From Cryobacterium sp. M96 (GTDB lineage Bacteria; Actinomycetota; Actinomycetes; Actinomycetales; Microbacteriaceae), in NCBI RefSeq assembly GCF_002929845.1, contig NZ_PJJS01000037.1:1-64000 (forward strand): a stretch of 64,000 bases of DNA, read 5' to 3'. A model generated the notes under the pieces. The model was not told the origin of the DNA and did not search any database. It saw nothing but the letters and a program-made list of their open reading frames with translations. Below are positions 1 to 8,439 of this stretch, piece after piece (position 1 is the stretch's first letter; the number at the start of each line of letters is the position of its first letter). The position numbers were made by a program, and so were the translations under genes.

Positions 1-373
1 TAGGACACCGCCGGACTCAACGTAGCAACACACACAATGGCCACCCCAACGGGTGGCCATTGTGCGTTAACCACCACCACCCCGCCCGGCGCCCGGCGCC
101 CGGTGGCCACGCGTCCAACAGCGACGCCCCCGCCCCATCCACCCCGCGGCGCACATCCAGCAGCGGTCGTGGCCAACTCAGGAGATCCAGCCGGGCCGTG
201 CCGGGCATCCGCACCAATGCCGCACTAACCCGCGGCGGCCGTCTACTCCGGGCAACAGATGTCCTGAGTTAGCCACACACACACGGGCCCTGATGCGAGG
301 GCGCCCCGCGGGCGGCAGCGCCACATTCTTCGTCGGATACTTCGCGGGAACGGCCGGGGAGAGGTCCGTTGCC
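1..373. other. gene-free stretch at window start
   Basis: I find no convincing gene here. The short open frames have no ribosome binding site, no recognisable motif and proline/arginine-rich [12 protein letters not shown] typical of GC-rich noncoding DNA. It holds a strong hairpin (33-64), a GGCGCCC-type short direct repeat near 95-117, and a CA run near 273-284. No tRNA-like fold was seen. The right end is the 3' flank of the RDD gene. Confidence 0.6.
33..64. terminator. perfect 14-bp stem hairpin
   Basis: CACAATGGCCACCC (33-46) and GGGTGGCCATTGTG (51-64) pair perfectly around a four-base CAAC loop. No clear T-run follows on either strand, so it is an intrinsic-terminator-like hairpin of the kind common in GC-rich actinobacteria. 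It probably belongs to a gene left of the window or to the end of the RDD transcript. Confidence 0.55.
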
Positions 374-1228
374 CTACCGCTGGGGAAAACCGTGCGGGAG
401 GCTATGCAGAATGGGCAGCAGACGGTCGAGACGCTCCCGCTCGAGCTTCAGCGCCGTGGACTCCCGGCTTCGGCGCACCGCGGCGACCCCGGCCAGGAAG
501 ACCTCCGCCGGGGCCTCTGGCTTCGGCGACACGAACGGGGCGGCCTCGGTGGACAGGCTGTCTGCGAGGCGCAGCCGCGTAGCCGGAGTCAGCTTGTCGG
601 CCTGGCGGAGAAACTGCGCGATGCGGCGGGACAGGCGATCGGGGAGACGCACAATGTCGACCGTCTGGGCCCAGGCCTCGAGCACGGGCGGCAGCGGGAC
701 GGTTCGATCAGTGAGGCGGGGCACCCGCTCGTGCTGGCTGTACGTGCCGGCCAGCAGGTCGCCCAGGCGTTTGGACTTGCTGTTCAGAAGCGCAGTGGTG
801 GCGGCGATGCCGCCGAACGTCAAGTAGATCTCGATGATGCCCAGCAGGGCGCGGATGAACGCGTGGCGCAGCTGGATCGCGCCGCCGTCGTCGCGAACGA
901 TGCGGGCGCCGATGGCGAGCTTGCCCAGGGACCGTCCGCCGCTGGCCGTTTCGACGGCCATCGGCACGATGAGCAGGCAGACCACCAGGCCTGCGATCCC
1001 GAGCGCCCGTCCGAGTGCGTCGTCGATTGCCACGCCCGTGAGACCCGCCACAAGAAAGGCCACCCCCAGGAAGAGGAGGATGTAGGCAACATAATCGATG
1101 ATCGTTCCGGCGGCGCGCAGGATGATGCTGGCCGCCCTTACATCGAGGGCAACGGCCTCGCCGGTGACCAATTCCTGCTCGCTCCACGAATACTGGCCGT
1201 GATCGGCCACCTTGCCGGGCTGCTCCAT
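374..1228 (-). CDS. RDD-family membrane protein
   Basis: Integral membrane protein of the RDD family, whose role is not settled (transport or envelope functions have been proposed). The predicted product is 284 residues. The RDD domain spans about residues 28-165: an Arg/Asp-bearing first helix (RAAGTIIDYVAYILL), a second helix near 72-90, the conserved GRSLGKLAIGARIV loop, a third helix near 127-148, and the closing SKRLGDLLAGT motif. The C-terminal 110 residues are charged and probably cytoplasmic. I chose the ATG at 1228 because the longer frame (to 1261) would run into the divergent SpoIIM-like gene. It starts 17 bp from that gene and lies beside the MoxR/DUF58 operon, an association frequently seen in actinobacteria. 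Confidence 0.9.
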   Translation of the reverse strand: MEQPGKVADHGQYSWSEQELVTGEAVALDVRAASIILRAAGTIIDYVAYILLFLGVAFLVAGLTGVAIDDALGRALGIAGLVVCLLIVPMAVETASGGRSLGKLAIGARIVRDDGGAIQLRHAFIRALLGIIEIYLTFGGIAATTALLNSKSKRLGDLLAGTYSQHERVPRLTDRTVPLPPVLEAWAQTVDIVRLPDRLSRRIAQFLRQADKLTPATRLRLADSLSTEAAPFVSPKPEAPAEVFLAGVAAVRRSRESTALKLERERLDRLLPILHSLPHGFPQR

Positions 1229-1245
1229 GTCTACTATTAGAGCAG
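1229..1245. promoter_or_regulatory. 17-bp divergent start region
   Basis: Only 17 bp separate the two divergent start codons. On the plus strand TACTAT (1232-1237) lies 8 nt before the SpoIIM ATG, the spacing expected for a leaderless transcript. The complementary strand carries an AT-rich TAATAG. Both -35 regions would fall inside the opposite gene. This is inference from spacing only. Confidence 0.4.
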
Positions 1246-2241
1246 ATGGACCTTGACGCATATTCAGCGGCGCACCGCGCCGAGTGGGACCGCCTGGCTG
1301 AGCTCGGTTCGCAGCGGCGGCTCTCCGGCGCGCAGGCCGACGAGCTGATCGAGCGGTATCAGTCCGGCGCGACCCAGCTGTCCGCGATCAAGTCGACCGC
1401 CGGTTCGACGCTGGAAGGTGACCGGCTCTCGGTGGCGCTGTCCCGGGCGAGGCTGCGGTTCACGGGGGCGAGCGCGAACGTTGTTTCCCAGATCCCGAGC
1501 TTTTTCGTGCTGCAGTTGCCAGCCGCCCTCTACCGCCTGCGGTGGCTGACCCTTGCCGTGGCGGTGGTGACGATTGTGGTCGCGGGCCTCTACGGTTTCT
1601 GGATCTCCGGCAACCCTGAGGCCCTGGCCGCCGTCGGCTCCGACGCCGAGCTGCAGAAACTCGTCAACGAGGATTTCGTCAACTACTATTCGGAGAATCC
1701 CGCGGCATCCTTCACCGGCTTGGTCTGGACCAATAACGCGTGGATCGCCGCCCAGGCCATCGCCTTTGGGATCCTCGGCGTCTACGTGCCCTACATCGTG
1801 CTGCAGAACGCGCAGAACGTCGGCATCACGGCCGCGGTTATGTTCGCCTACGGCAAGGGCGACGTGTTCTTCCTGTACATTGCACCGCACGGCATGCTCG
1901 AACTGACCGCTATTTTCGTGGCCGCGGCAGGTGGACTGCGCATCTTCTGGGCCTGGATCGCCCCGGGGGCCCGCACTCGCGCGCAGGCTTTGGCCGAGGA
2001 TGCCCGCGCCCTCTCGACGGTGGCCATCGGTCTGGTCTTCGTGCTCTTCGTCTCCGGGGTGATCGAGGGTTTCGTCACCCCGGCCCCGTGGCCGTGGCCG
2101 GTGAAGATCGGGATCGGCGCGGCCGCCCTCCTCGCCTTCCTCGCCTACATGCTCGTGCTCGGCCGGCGTGCCGTGCGGGCGGGTGAGACCGGCGATCTGG
2201 CCGAATTCGAGGCCGGCAGCACTCGGATCTACGCGGCCTAG
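1246..2241 (+). CDS. SpoIIM-like (stage II sporulation M) membrane protein
   Basis: Product of 331 residues with the layout of actinobacterial SpoIIM-domain proteins. A soluble N-terminal segment of about 85 residues is followed by a first membrane helix (RLRWLTLAVAVVTIVVAGLY). A lumen-side segment precedes the family core, where AFGILGVYVPYIVLQNAQNV and the PHGMLELTAIFVA motif contain the conserved HG/E residues, and two more helices end the protein. Despite the name the host is not expected to sporulate; in these genomes the gene travels with RDD, DUF58 and MoxR genes. It ends 3 bp from the convergent DUF58 stop codon. The ATG is preceded at leaderless distance by TACTAT. Confidence 0.9.
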   Translation: MDLDAYSAAHRAEWDRLAELGSQRRLSGAQADELIERYQSGATQLSAIKSTAGSTLEGDRLSVALSRARLRFTGASANVVSQIPSFFVLQLPAALYRLRWLTLAVAVVTIVVAGLYGFWISGNPEALAAVGSDAELQKLVNEDFVNYYSENPAASFTGLVWTNNAWIAAQAIAFGILGVYVPYIVLQNAQNVGITAAVMFAYGKGDVFFLYIAPHGMLELTAIFVAAAGGLRIFWAWIAPGARTRAQALAEDARALSTVAIGLVFVLFVSGVIEGFVTPAPWPWPVKIGIGAAALLAFLAYMLVLGRRAVRAGETGDLAEFEAGSTRIYAA

Positions 2242-2244
2242 CAC

Positions 2245-3552
2245 CTAGAGCCGGCCGGCGGCCTTGAGCGCGATATAGCGGTCGGCCAGTGCGGGTGGCA
2301 GGTCGGCGGGGGAGCCGGTGACGACCTCGGCGCCCTGGCGTCGGATGGCGGCCGAGACCCTGGCCACGTCGAGCAGTGCCCGTTCGGCGGCCGCCGCCCG
2401 GTAGATCTCCTCCCGGTTGCCGCGCGGGCGCGTGGCCTCCAGGGTGGTTGGGTCGGTGACGGATGCGACGATCACGGTGTTTCTGCGGGTCAACTGGGGG
2501 AGCACCGACAGCAGGGCGCTCGAGGCTCCGGCCGCGTCGATCGACGTGATCAGTACGACCAAGGCCCGGCGGCTCGTCACCGCGCGCACCTCCCCGGGAA
2601 CGGCCGACCAGTCAGTCTCGATCAGCTCCGGTTCGATCAGGGCCATGGTGTCGACCATGCGCGAAAGGAGCTCCGCTCCCTGCGCACCCTGCACGCGGCC
2701 GCGCACCCGACGGTCGTAGGCGATGAAGTCCACGTGGTCGCCGGCCCCGGCCGCCAGCGCGGCGAGCAGCAGCGACGCCTCGAAAGCCGTGTCGAGGCGC
2801 GGCTCGTCGTCGATGCGCGCGGCTGAGGTGCGGCCGCTGTCGATCAGGATGACCACCCGGCGGTCCCGTTCGGGGCGCCAGGTGCGCACCATGACGTCGT
2901 TGTGCCGGGCCGTGGCCCGCCAGTCGATCGAGCGTACGTCGTCTCCGCGCACGTATTCGCGAATGGAGTCGAACTCGGTGCCCTGGCCGCGCACGAGCAG
3001 GCTGGTGCGCCCGTCGAGCTCCTTGAGTCGGGTCATGCGCGACGGCAGGTGCTTGCGCGAGTTGAAGGGCGGGAGCACCCGAATCTGGCCCGGTGCCCGG
3101 AGGGTGGCCTGACGGGCCCACAGCCCGAGCGGCCCGAACGAGCGCACCGTGACCTGGTCCACCCGGCGTTCACCGCGCCGGGTGGGCGTCATTCGCAGCG
3201 ACACCAGCCGTCGCTCGCCAGGAGGCAGCACCAGCGGCGTGCGGTTGTTGCCCGTCCCGGCTGACGGCTGCCAGGCATCCCGCACCACCATGGTCAGTCG
3301 TCGACCCCCGGTGTTGGTCAGGTACAGGTCGCTCGTCACGCTTTCGCCCAGGCGCACCCGGGAGGGCATGCTGCGGGAGAGCACGATCTTCCGCGGCGAT
3401 CCGGCCTGGGCCAGGTCCAGGATGCCGAGACCCACCAGGGCGAGCACCCATAGTCCCAGCACGGCCGTCGCCATCCCCGGGGTACTCCCGAGTATCACGA
3501 TCGGCACGACGCCGAGCGCGAGGAGGGCAACGAACCGACCGGTGAGCGTCAC
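2245..3552 (-). CDS. DUF58 protein (MoxR partner)
   Basis: A 435-residue DUF58 protein. Two N-terminal membrane helices (about 5-22 and 28-45) are followed by a beta-rich region. The DUF58 signature lies at 190-240: GTEFDSIREYVRGDD, then SIDWRATAR, then RRVVILIDSG, the last resembling the start of a von Willebrand A-like fold with a DxG motif. MoxR ATPases and DUF58/VWA proteins are generally thought to act together in maturing or remodelling protein complexes; the substrate here is unknown. The GTG start at 3552 directly abuts the TAA of moxR with no gap, which implies [13 protein letters not shown] coupling. It is the last gene of the five-gene minus-strand operon. Confidence 0.9.
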   Translation of the reverse strand: MTLTGRFVALLALGVVPIVILGSTPGMATAVLGLWVLALVGLGILDLAQAGSPRKIVLSRSMPSRVRLGESVTSDLYLTNTGGRRLTMVVRDAWQPSAGTGNNRTPLVLPPGERRLVSLRMTPTRRGERRVDQVTVRSFGPLGLWARQATLRAPGQIRVLPPFNSRKHLPSRMTRLKELDGRTSLLVRGQGTEFDSIREYVRGDDVRSIDWRATARHNDVMVRTWRPERDRRVVILIDSGRTSAARIDDEPRLDTAFEASLLLAALAAGAGDHVDFIAYDRRVRGRVQGAQGAELLSRMVDTMALIEPELIETDWSAVPGEVRAVTSRRALVVLITSIDAAGASSALLSVLPQLTRRNTVIVASVTDPTTLEATRPRGNREEIYRAAAAERALLDVARVSAAIRRQGAEVVTGSPADLPPALADRYIALKAAGRL

Positions 3553-4521
3553 TTAGATCGGCACCTGCACCTGGGCGAGCACGGCACGCAGGATCGCGTC
3601 CACGGACACGCCCTCGAGTTCCGCCTCCGGCCGCAGCTGCACGCGGTGCCGCCAGACCGGCAGCACCATCGCCTGCACATGGTCGGGGGTGATCGAGTCA
3701 TAGCCGCTCAGCCAGGCCCACGCCTTGGCCGCGGCGAGGAGCGCGGTCGTGCCGCGCGGGCTGACGCCGAGCTTGACCGACGGACTGCTTCTCGTTGCGC
3801 GGGCCAGGTCGACGATGTAGGCGAGAACGTCCGGACTGGCGCCCACGGATGCCACGGCGGCCTGGGCCGTCTTCAGCTCCTCCGCGCCGAGAACCGCGGT
3901 GACGCCCGCACCGGCCAGATCGCGGGGGTTGAAGCCCTCAGCGTGGCGCCGCAGCACCTCGAATTCCGCGTCGCGCTCCGGCACGTCGAGCACGAGCTTG
4001 AGCAGGAACCGGTCGAGCTGGGCCTCGGGCAGCGTGTAGGTGCCCTCATATTCGATCGGGTTCATGGTCGCCGCGACGATGAACGGGTCCGGTAGCGGGA
4101 GGGAGCGCCCGTCGACGCTGACCTGGCGTTCCTCCATCGCCTCAAGGAGGGCCGACTGGGTTTTCGGCGGGGTGCGGTTGATCTCGTCGGCCAGCAGGAT
4201 GTTGGTGAAGACGGGGCCCTTGCGGAACTCGAAGTCGCCCACCCGGGCGTCGTAGACGAGTGAGCCGGTCACGTCGCCCGGCATCAGGTCCGGCGTGAAC
4301 TGCACCCGTTTCGTCTCCAGGCTGAGCGAGTGGCTCAGGGACCGCACCAGGAGGGTCTTGGCGACGCCCGGCACACCCTCGAGCAGCACGTGGCCGCGGG
4401 CGAGCAGCGCGATGATCAGCCCGGTTACCGCGCCGTCCTGTCCGACGACGGCCTTGCCGACCTCGGTACGGACTTGGGCGAGGGAGCCTCGCAGGGTATC
4501 GACAGGGGTATGAGTGCTCAT
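3553..4521 (-). CDS. MoxR-family AAA+ ATPase
   Basis: A 322-residue MoxR/RavA-type AAA+ ATPase. Walker A is GVPGVAKT (residues 49-56), Walker B is ILLADEIN (108-115), and [18 protein letters not shown] is the typical following segment. A sensor region ([16 protein letters not shown]) and the lid domain with [16 protein letters not shown] are both present, so the family is complete. The ATG overlaps the stop codon of the DUF4350 gene (ATGA, 4518-4521), and the DUF58 gene starts immediately after the stop. The order DUF4129-DUF4350-MoxR-DUF58 is a recurrent actinobacterial operon. The likely role is a chaperone-like remodelling ATPase working with DUF58 at the membrane. Confidence 0.95.
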   Translation of the reverse strand: MSTHTPVDTLRGSLAQVRTEVGKAVVGQDGAVTGLIIALLARGHVLLEGVPGVAKTLLVRSLSHSLSLETKRVQFTPDLMPGDVTGSLVYDARVGDFEFRKGPVFTNILLADEINRTPPKTQSALLEAMEERQVSVDGRSLPLPDPFIVAATMNPIEYEGTYTLPEAQLDRFLLKLVLDVPERDAEFEVLRRHAEGFNPRDLAGAGVTAVLGAEELKTAQAAVASVGASPDVLAYIVDLARATRSSPSVKLGVSPRGTTALLAAAKAWAWLSGYDSITPDHVQAMVLPVWRHRVQLRPEAELEGVSVDAILRAVLAQVQVPI

Positions 4522-5753
4522 GAGTCCATTCTTCCGGGTGGCAGGGGCGTGGTCGCGCGGGCCGTGGCCCGCTCAATTTCCTGGATGCGGTCGGAGAGGG
4601 CGACGAGATCGGAGTCGGATGCCGGAACGGCGTCCACCAGCACGGTCCGAACGTCGGCCGGCGGCCGGTCGACCACGGTGGCCACCATGGCGATCACATC
4701 GTCGAGGCTCGCCAGCCGCGACAACCCGACCTGGCCGGCGAGGCGCTGCACGGCGCCCACCCGCAGTGCGTCGAGGGCGCGCAGACGGGCGTTGCTGCGC
4801 GCGTAGAGCCGGGCCCGTCCTTCCATCGTCTCGCTGGCCCGCACGGTGACCGGCAGGTTCTCGGCGACGAGAGGCCCGAAGCGCCGCCCACGCCAGACGG
4901 CCGCGGCCACGGTGACCAGCACCAGCAGGATCAGGGTCGGGGTAACCCAACCGGGCGTCAGTTCGCCGAGCGACGGCGTTCCGGTTCCCGGCACATCGGC
5001 GATCGTTGGCAGGTACCAGACGAGGTCGTCCCCCGCGCCCAGCAGGTTGAGTGCGAGAGCGGCATTGCCGGCCTGGCCGATCTTCTCGTTGCTGAACAGG
5101 GTGCCGTCGGCGAGCAGGGTGAGGGTCCGGTCGGCGGTTGCCTGTTCGACCAGGGCGAAGGCGTTCTCTCCCGAGGTGAAGCATCCGCTCAGCTCGGCGT
5201 CGTCGGCCGGGATCGTGAGTGTGGAGCCGCCGGGGGAGAGCTTGTCGGCCTTGACCGCGGCCGCGACCGTGCAGGCGGCACGGGACACCGCGGTCTGGGA
5301 CACGCCGCCGAAGCCCACCGAGGGGATCAGCGTCTGCAGCGCCAGGAAATCGGGGGAGGCCACCACCGTGCGCGGGGCCAGGGCGGACATCGCGCTCAGC
5401 TGGTCGTCGGTGAGGTAGCCGCTCTCGTCGAAGAAGAACACGGTGGGGTTGGCGGCGGCGCCGGCCAGGCTCCGCGCCTCCGCGAGGGTGTCGGCGGCGG
5501 TGACGTTGACACCCTGTCGGCGGAGTACCTCGACGAGCGCCCGCGCGCCGGCTGGGGCCGCGCTGTCGGCCTCGAGGGGCTTACCGCCCACGCCGCCGCC
5601 CGCAGCGAGGACGGTGCTGACGACGGCGACGATCAGTGCGCTGACGCCGGCGAGCAGCCAGTACCGCGCCCGGCGTCCGGCTTCGCGCAGGGTTGGTGTG
5701 GAGGAGACGGCGTTTTCGGCCGACTGTGAGGCCGTTTCGATGAGAAGACTCAT
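4518..5753 (-). CDS. DUF4350 membrane protein
   Basis: A 411-residue protein with a short cytoplasmic N terminus and one membrane helix (about 31-52). A DUF4350 region follows, with the characteristic start GARALVEVLRRQGVNVT, which resembles a GATase-like Rossmann fold. A second helix lies near 265-285 (ILLVLVTVAAAVWRGRRFG), ahead of an Arg-rich cytoplasmic tail containing ARSNARLRALDALR. The ATG at 5753 overlaps the stop of DUF4129 (ATGA) and its own stop overlaps moxR, so [11 protein letters not shown] is probably coupled along the operon. Function is unknown; the protein may present or sense a ligand for the MoxR/DUF58 machinery. The start at MSLLIETASQ was chosen because the open frame further upstream only shadows the DUF4129 gene. 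Confidence 0.88.
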   Translation of the reverse strand: MSLLIETASQSAENAVSSTPTLREAGRRARYWLLAGVSALIVAVVSTVLAAGGGVGGKPLEADSAAPAGARALVEVLRRQGVNVTAADTLAEARSLAGAAANPTVFFFDESGYLTDDQLSAMSALAPRTVVASPDFLALQTLIPSVGFGGVSQTAVSRAACTVAAAVKADKLSPGGSTLTIPADDAELSGCFTSGENAFALVEQATADRTLTLLADGTLFSNEKIGQAGNAALALNLLGAGDDLVWYLPTIADVPGTGTPSLGELTPGWVTPTLILLVLVTVAAAVWRGRRFGPLVAENLPVTVRASETMEGRARLYARSNARLRALDALRVGAVQRLAGQVGLSRLASLDDVIAMVATVVDRPPADVRTVLVDAVPASDSDLVALSDRIQEIERATARATTPLPPGRMDS

Positions 5754-6430
5754 GGCTGCTTCGTCGGGGCTGGGTCCTCGAGGTGCGGCGGCCGGGCGGC
5801 CCGCAGGTCGCTCTCGAGCGCCGCCAGGGCCAGGAAGCGCTGCTCGGTGCCGTCGACCCCCAGGTAGCGCACCCCGTCGAAGAGCTCGGCCGCCTCGCTC
5901 AGTCGCACCCGTTCGCCGGGAAAGGCCTCGGCGGCCCGCGCCGCGAAGGAGTGCGCGGTGGTGCCCGGCGTCACGATCAGGATGGTGCGCTCGGACAGTC
6001 CGCGCGCCAGCGCCCGGAACATCTCGGCACTCGCCAGATTCCAGTCCCGGTGGGAGGCGGCGGCCAGCGCGGCACGACGCAGGTCGGCGGCGCCGCGACG
6101 GTCGTCGACGCCGAAGAGGTCGGACGCGAGCCGGCTGCGCCGGTTGAGCCGGGGCAGGCCGAAAATGAGGAGGGCGGCGACGACCAGGACCACCACGGCC
6201 ACGGTCAGGAGCAGGGGCACCCAGGCGGCGAAACCGTCGGCCGAGGGCGCGGTGAGGGAGGCGAACCAGTCCAGAATCGATGTCGACAACCGGTCGAACC
6301 AGGTGGGCTTGGCGGCCTCGTACGGAGCCTTGGCCAGCTCTTCCCGCAGCCACTTCCGCGCTTCGGGCGCGCCGGGATCGACCGGTATCGCCGCCCGGAT
6401 CACCGTGTGGATGTGCGACCCTGCGATCAT
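5750..6430 (-). CDS. DUF4129 membrane protein
   Basis: A 226-residue protein with one strong membrane helix near residues 66-95 (WVPLLLTVAVVVLVVAALLI). The DUF4129 domain follows at about 130-205, including ASHRDWNLASAEMFRALAR and LSEAAELFDGVRYLG. DUF4129 domains occur at the C terminus of some transglutaminase-like membrane proteins and as stand-alone proteins beside MoxR; here it is stand-alone. The ATG at 6430 lies 2 bp after the stop of the upstream membrane-protein gene, and the stop overlaps DUF4350. I assign no enzymatic role. Confidence 0.88.
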   Translation of the reverse strand: MIAGSHIHTVIRAAIPVDPGAPEARKWLREELAKAPYEAAKPTWFDRLSTSILDWFASLTAPSADGFAAWVPLLLTVAVVVLVVAALLIFGLPRLNRRSRLASDLFGVDDRRGAADLRRAALAAASHRDWNLASAEMFRALARGLSERTILIVTPGTTAHSFAARAAEAFPGERVRLSEAAELFDGVRYLGVDGTEQRFLALAALESDLRAARPPHLEDPAPTKQP

Positions 6431-6432
6431 GC

Positions 6433-7620
6433 TCAGGCAGTCTCCGAGGCGTGTGCCGGCTTCGACCGGTAGGGGTCTACACCGGCGCCGGCGGCCGATT
6501 CGACGAATCGGGCCAGCTCGAGGTCGAGGCCTTCCTTGCGCATCCGCAGATCGATGTAGATCAGGGCGGTCGCGGCCGACTGCACCACGGCTGCTACGGC
6601 GCCGAGCACCAGGCCGATGAGGATGGTCAGAACGTACAGGATCACTGACGGGAGGTACGCATCGAAGGCGGCATTCGGGTCGACCACGGAGATGGCGGCA
6701 CCGAACAGGAGCGACAGCGGCGTCGTCACAATCTGGGAGACGACGTTCACGACCGTCGCCACCAAGAACTGCACGCCGAACGTGCGCCAGAAGTAGCCGC
6801 GGGTCAGCGACCAGGACCGCCCCACCGCCGCCCGGATGCCGAGCCGTTCCAACACGATCATGCTCGGCACGAGCGAGGTCTTCGTGAACAGCCAGATGCC
6901 GAGCACGAGAAGGGCGACCGTACCGAGGATGCCGGTGACCACCGCCAGACCCACGCCCGCTCCGCCGAGGGAGACGAAGAACACCACCAGTCCGGCCACG
7001 AGGGCGATGGCCGCGATCAGGGCCGAACTCAGCATCAGGGTCCAGAGCACCAGCGGCCAGAGGCGCGGCAGCACGGCGCGCCACAGGGCGCCCAGCCGCA
7101 GCTTCTCTCCGAGCGTGGCCCGGGCCACCTCGATCACGATGACGCCCTGCAACAGAGCGGATGCGACCACCGCCAGAGCCAGCGGCACGATGGCCGAGAG
7201 CACAATGCTGAGGGTCGCGCCGGCCTCGAGCGCGTCGCGGTCCTCCAGTGGAGAGTTCTCCACCCGTGCGAGCGCGAAGTAGGAGACCAGACCCACGATG
7301 ACGACGGCGATCAGGGCGACGCCCGCCTGAACGAGCAGCGCGCTGCCGAAGGTCGCCTTCGGGTTGCGACGCAGAACCTGGAACGGCGCCCACAGCAGGG
7401 TTCCGAAACCCAGCGGGCGCAGAGGGATCAGTCCCGGTCTGGGTGGGGGCGTCCAGGTCGGTGGGGGACCCCAGACCGGCGGCGTATTCGCGCCGGGAGC
7501 AGCGGTCGGTTTTGCCGGGGGCATAAAACCGGCGGGCGCGAGGGGCGGTTTTTGCTCGTCGCCGACCGGGATGCTGCGCCCGTCATCGGTCGGGGAGTGC
7601 CAGTTCTGCGGGTCGGTCAC
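6433..7620 (-). CDS. GPDPase-type membrane-domain protein
   Basis: A 395-residue protein resembling the membrane domain of glycerophosphoryl diester phosphodiesterases, without a catalytic TIM barrel. The first 75 residues are a Pro-rich linker (PPPTWTPPPRPGLIPLRPLG). About six hydrophobic helices follow, and the C terminus contains YIDLRMRKEGLDLELARF, a segment typical of this family. I chose GTG at 7620 (VTDPQNWHSP) because the longer frame to 7761 would cross the mtrA promoter and start. It is the first gene of the DUF4129-DUF4350-moxR-DUF58 operon and is divergent from mtrA, so the two operons share a 131-bp regulatory region. Confidence 0.85.
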   Translation of the reverse strand: MTDPQNWHSPTDDGRSIPVGDEQKPPLAPAGFMPPAKPTAAPGANTPPVWGPPPTWTPPPRPGLIPLRPLGFGTLLWAPFQVLRRNPKATFGSALLVQAGVALIAVVIVGLVSYFALARVENSPLEDRDALEAGATLSIVLSAIVPLALAVVASALLQGVIVIEVARATLGEKLRLGALWRAVLPRLWPLVLWTLMLSSALIAAIALVAGLVVFFVSLGGAGVGLAVVTGILGTVALLVLGIWLFTKTSLVPSMIVLERLGIRAAVGRSWSLTRGYFWRTFGVQFLVATVVNVVSQIVTTPLSLLFGAAISVVDPNAAFDAYLPSVILYVLTILIGLVLGAVAAVVQSAATALIYIDLRMRKEGLDLELARFVESAAGAGVDPYRSKPAHASETA

Positions 7621-7751
7621 GAAACCTATGCTGGCATACCTCGGTGTGGAATGAGCGCGTTGAGCTTTCCTGCGGCGCCGTCGACTACTCTTGAGCCAGT
7701 GATTGCATGACTCACCGGGGTATTTTGGGTGACTGAGTGGAAAACGGTTTG

Positions 7752-8432
7752 ATGAACGCACGCATTCTAGTCGTAGACGACGACACCGCGCTGGCCGAGA
7801 TGATCGGCATAGTGCTGCACGCGGAGAGCTTCGAGCCGGTCTTCTGCGCCGACGGCTCCCTGGCCCTGGAGGTCTTTCGCGCCGTCAAGCCCGATCTGGT
7901 CCTGCTGGACCTGATGCTGCCCGGCCTCGACGGCATCGAGGTCTGCAGCCTGATCCGCGCCGAATCCGGCACGCCCATCATCATGCTGACCGCGCGAACC
8001 GACACGACGGATGTCGTGAAGGGCCTCGAGTCCGGCGCTGACGATTACATGGTCAAGCCGTTCAACCCGAAGGAACTGGTCGCCCGGATCCGCACGCGCC
8101 TGCGCCCGATTTCATCGGAGACCCCCGCCAACCTGCAGATCGGGGACCTGGTCGTCGATGCCGCCGGGCACGAGGTGCGGCGCGGTTCGCGGCAGATCAA
8201 CCTCACCCCGCTCGAATTCGACCTGCTGCTGGCACTTGCGTCCAAGCCCCAGCAGGTCTTTACCCGGGAAATGCTCCTGGAGCAGGTCTGGGGCTACCAC
8301 TACAAGGCGGACACCCGCCTCGTCAACGTGCACGTGCAGCGTTTGCGCGCCAAGGTCGAAGACGACCCGGACAACCCGCGCATCGTCATGACGGTGCGCG
8401 GGGTCGGCTATCGGGCCGGCGCGGCCGGCTAG
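7752..8432 (+). CDS. mtrA: response regulator MtrA
   Basis: OmpR-class DNA-binding response regulator, the essential MtrA of actinobacteria, which links cell-wall homeostasis and division. The 226-residue product has a receiver domain with acidic pocket D9-D10 and phospho-acceptor D53 in LVLLDLMLPG. The conserved TAR and KPF segments are present. The winged-helix domain contains LTPLEFDLLLALASKP and the invariant RLVNVHVQRLRAKVE helix. Length and sequence match the mycobacterial protein closely. A GTG at 7737 would add five residues; I prefer the ATG at 7752. mtrB follows 7 bp downstream and lpqB overlaps mtrB. Confidence 0.96.
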   Translation: MNARILVVDDDTALAEMIGIVLHAESFEPVFCADGSLALEVFRAVKPDLVLLDLMLPGLDGIEVCSLIRAESGTPIIMLTARTDTTDVVKGLESGADDYMVKPFNPKELVARIRTRLRPISSETPANLQIGDLVVDAAGHEVRRGSRQINLTPLEFDLLLALASKPQQVFTREMLLEQVWGYHYKADTRLVNVHVQRLRAKVEDDPDNPRIVMTVRGVGYRAGAAG

Positions 8433-8439
8433 GTTCCTC

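Noticed and set aside
293-1240. 315-codon plus-strand open frame opposite the RDD gene
   Set aside because: The minus strand carries a clear RDD protein with helices and motifs. The plus frame is Gly/Arg/Gln-rich with no motif, a typical GC-rich shadow.
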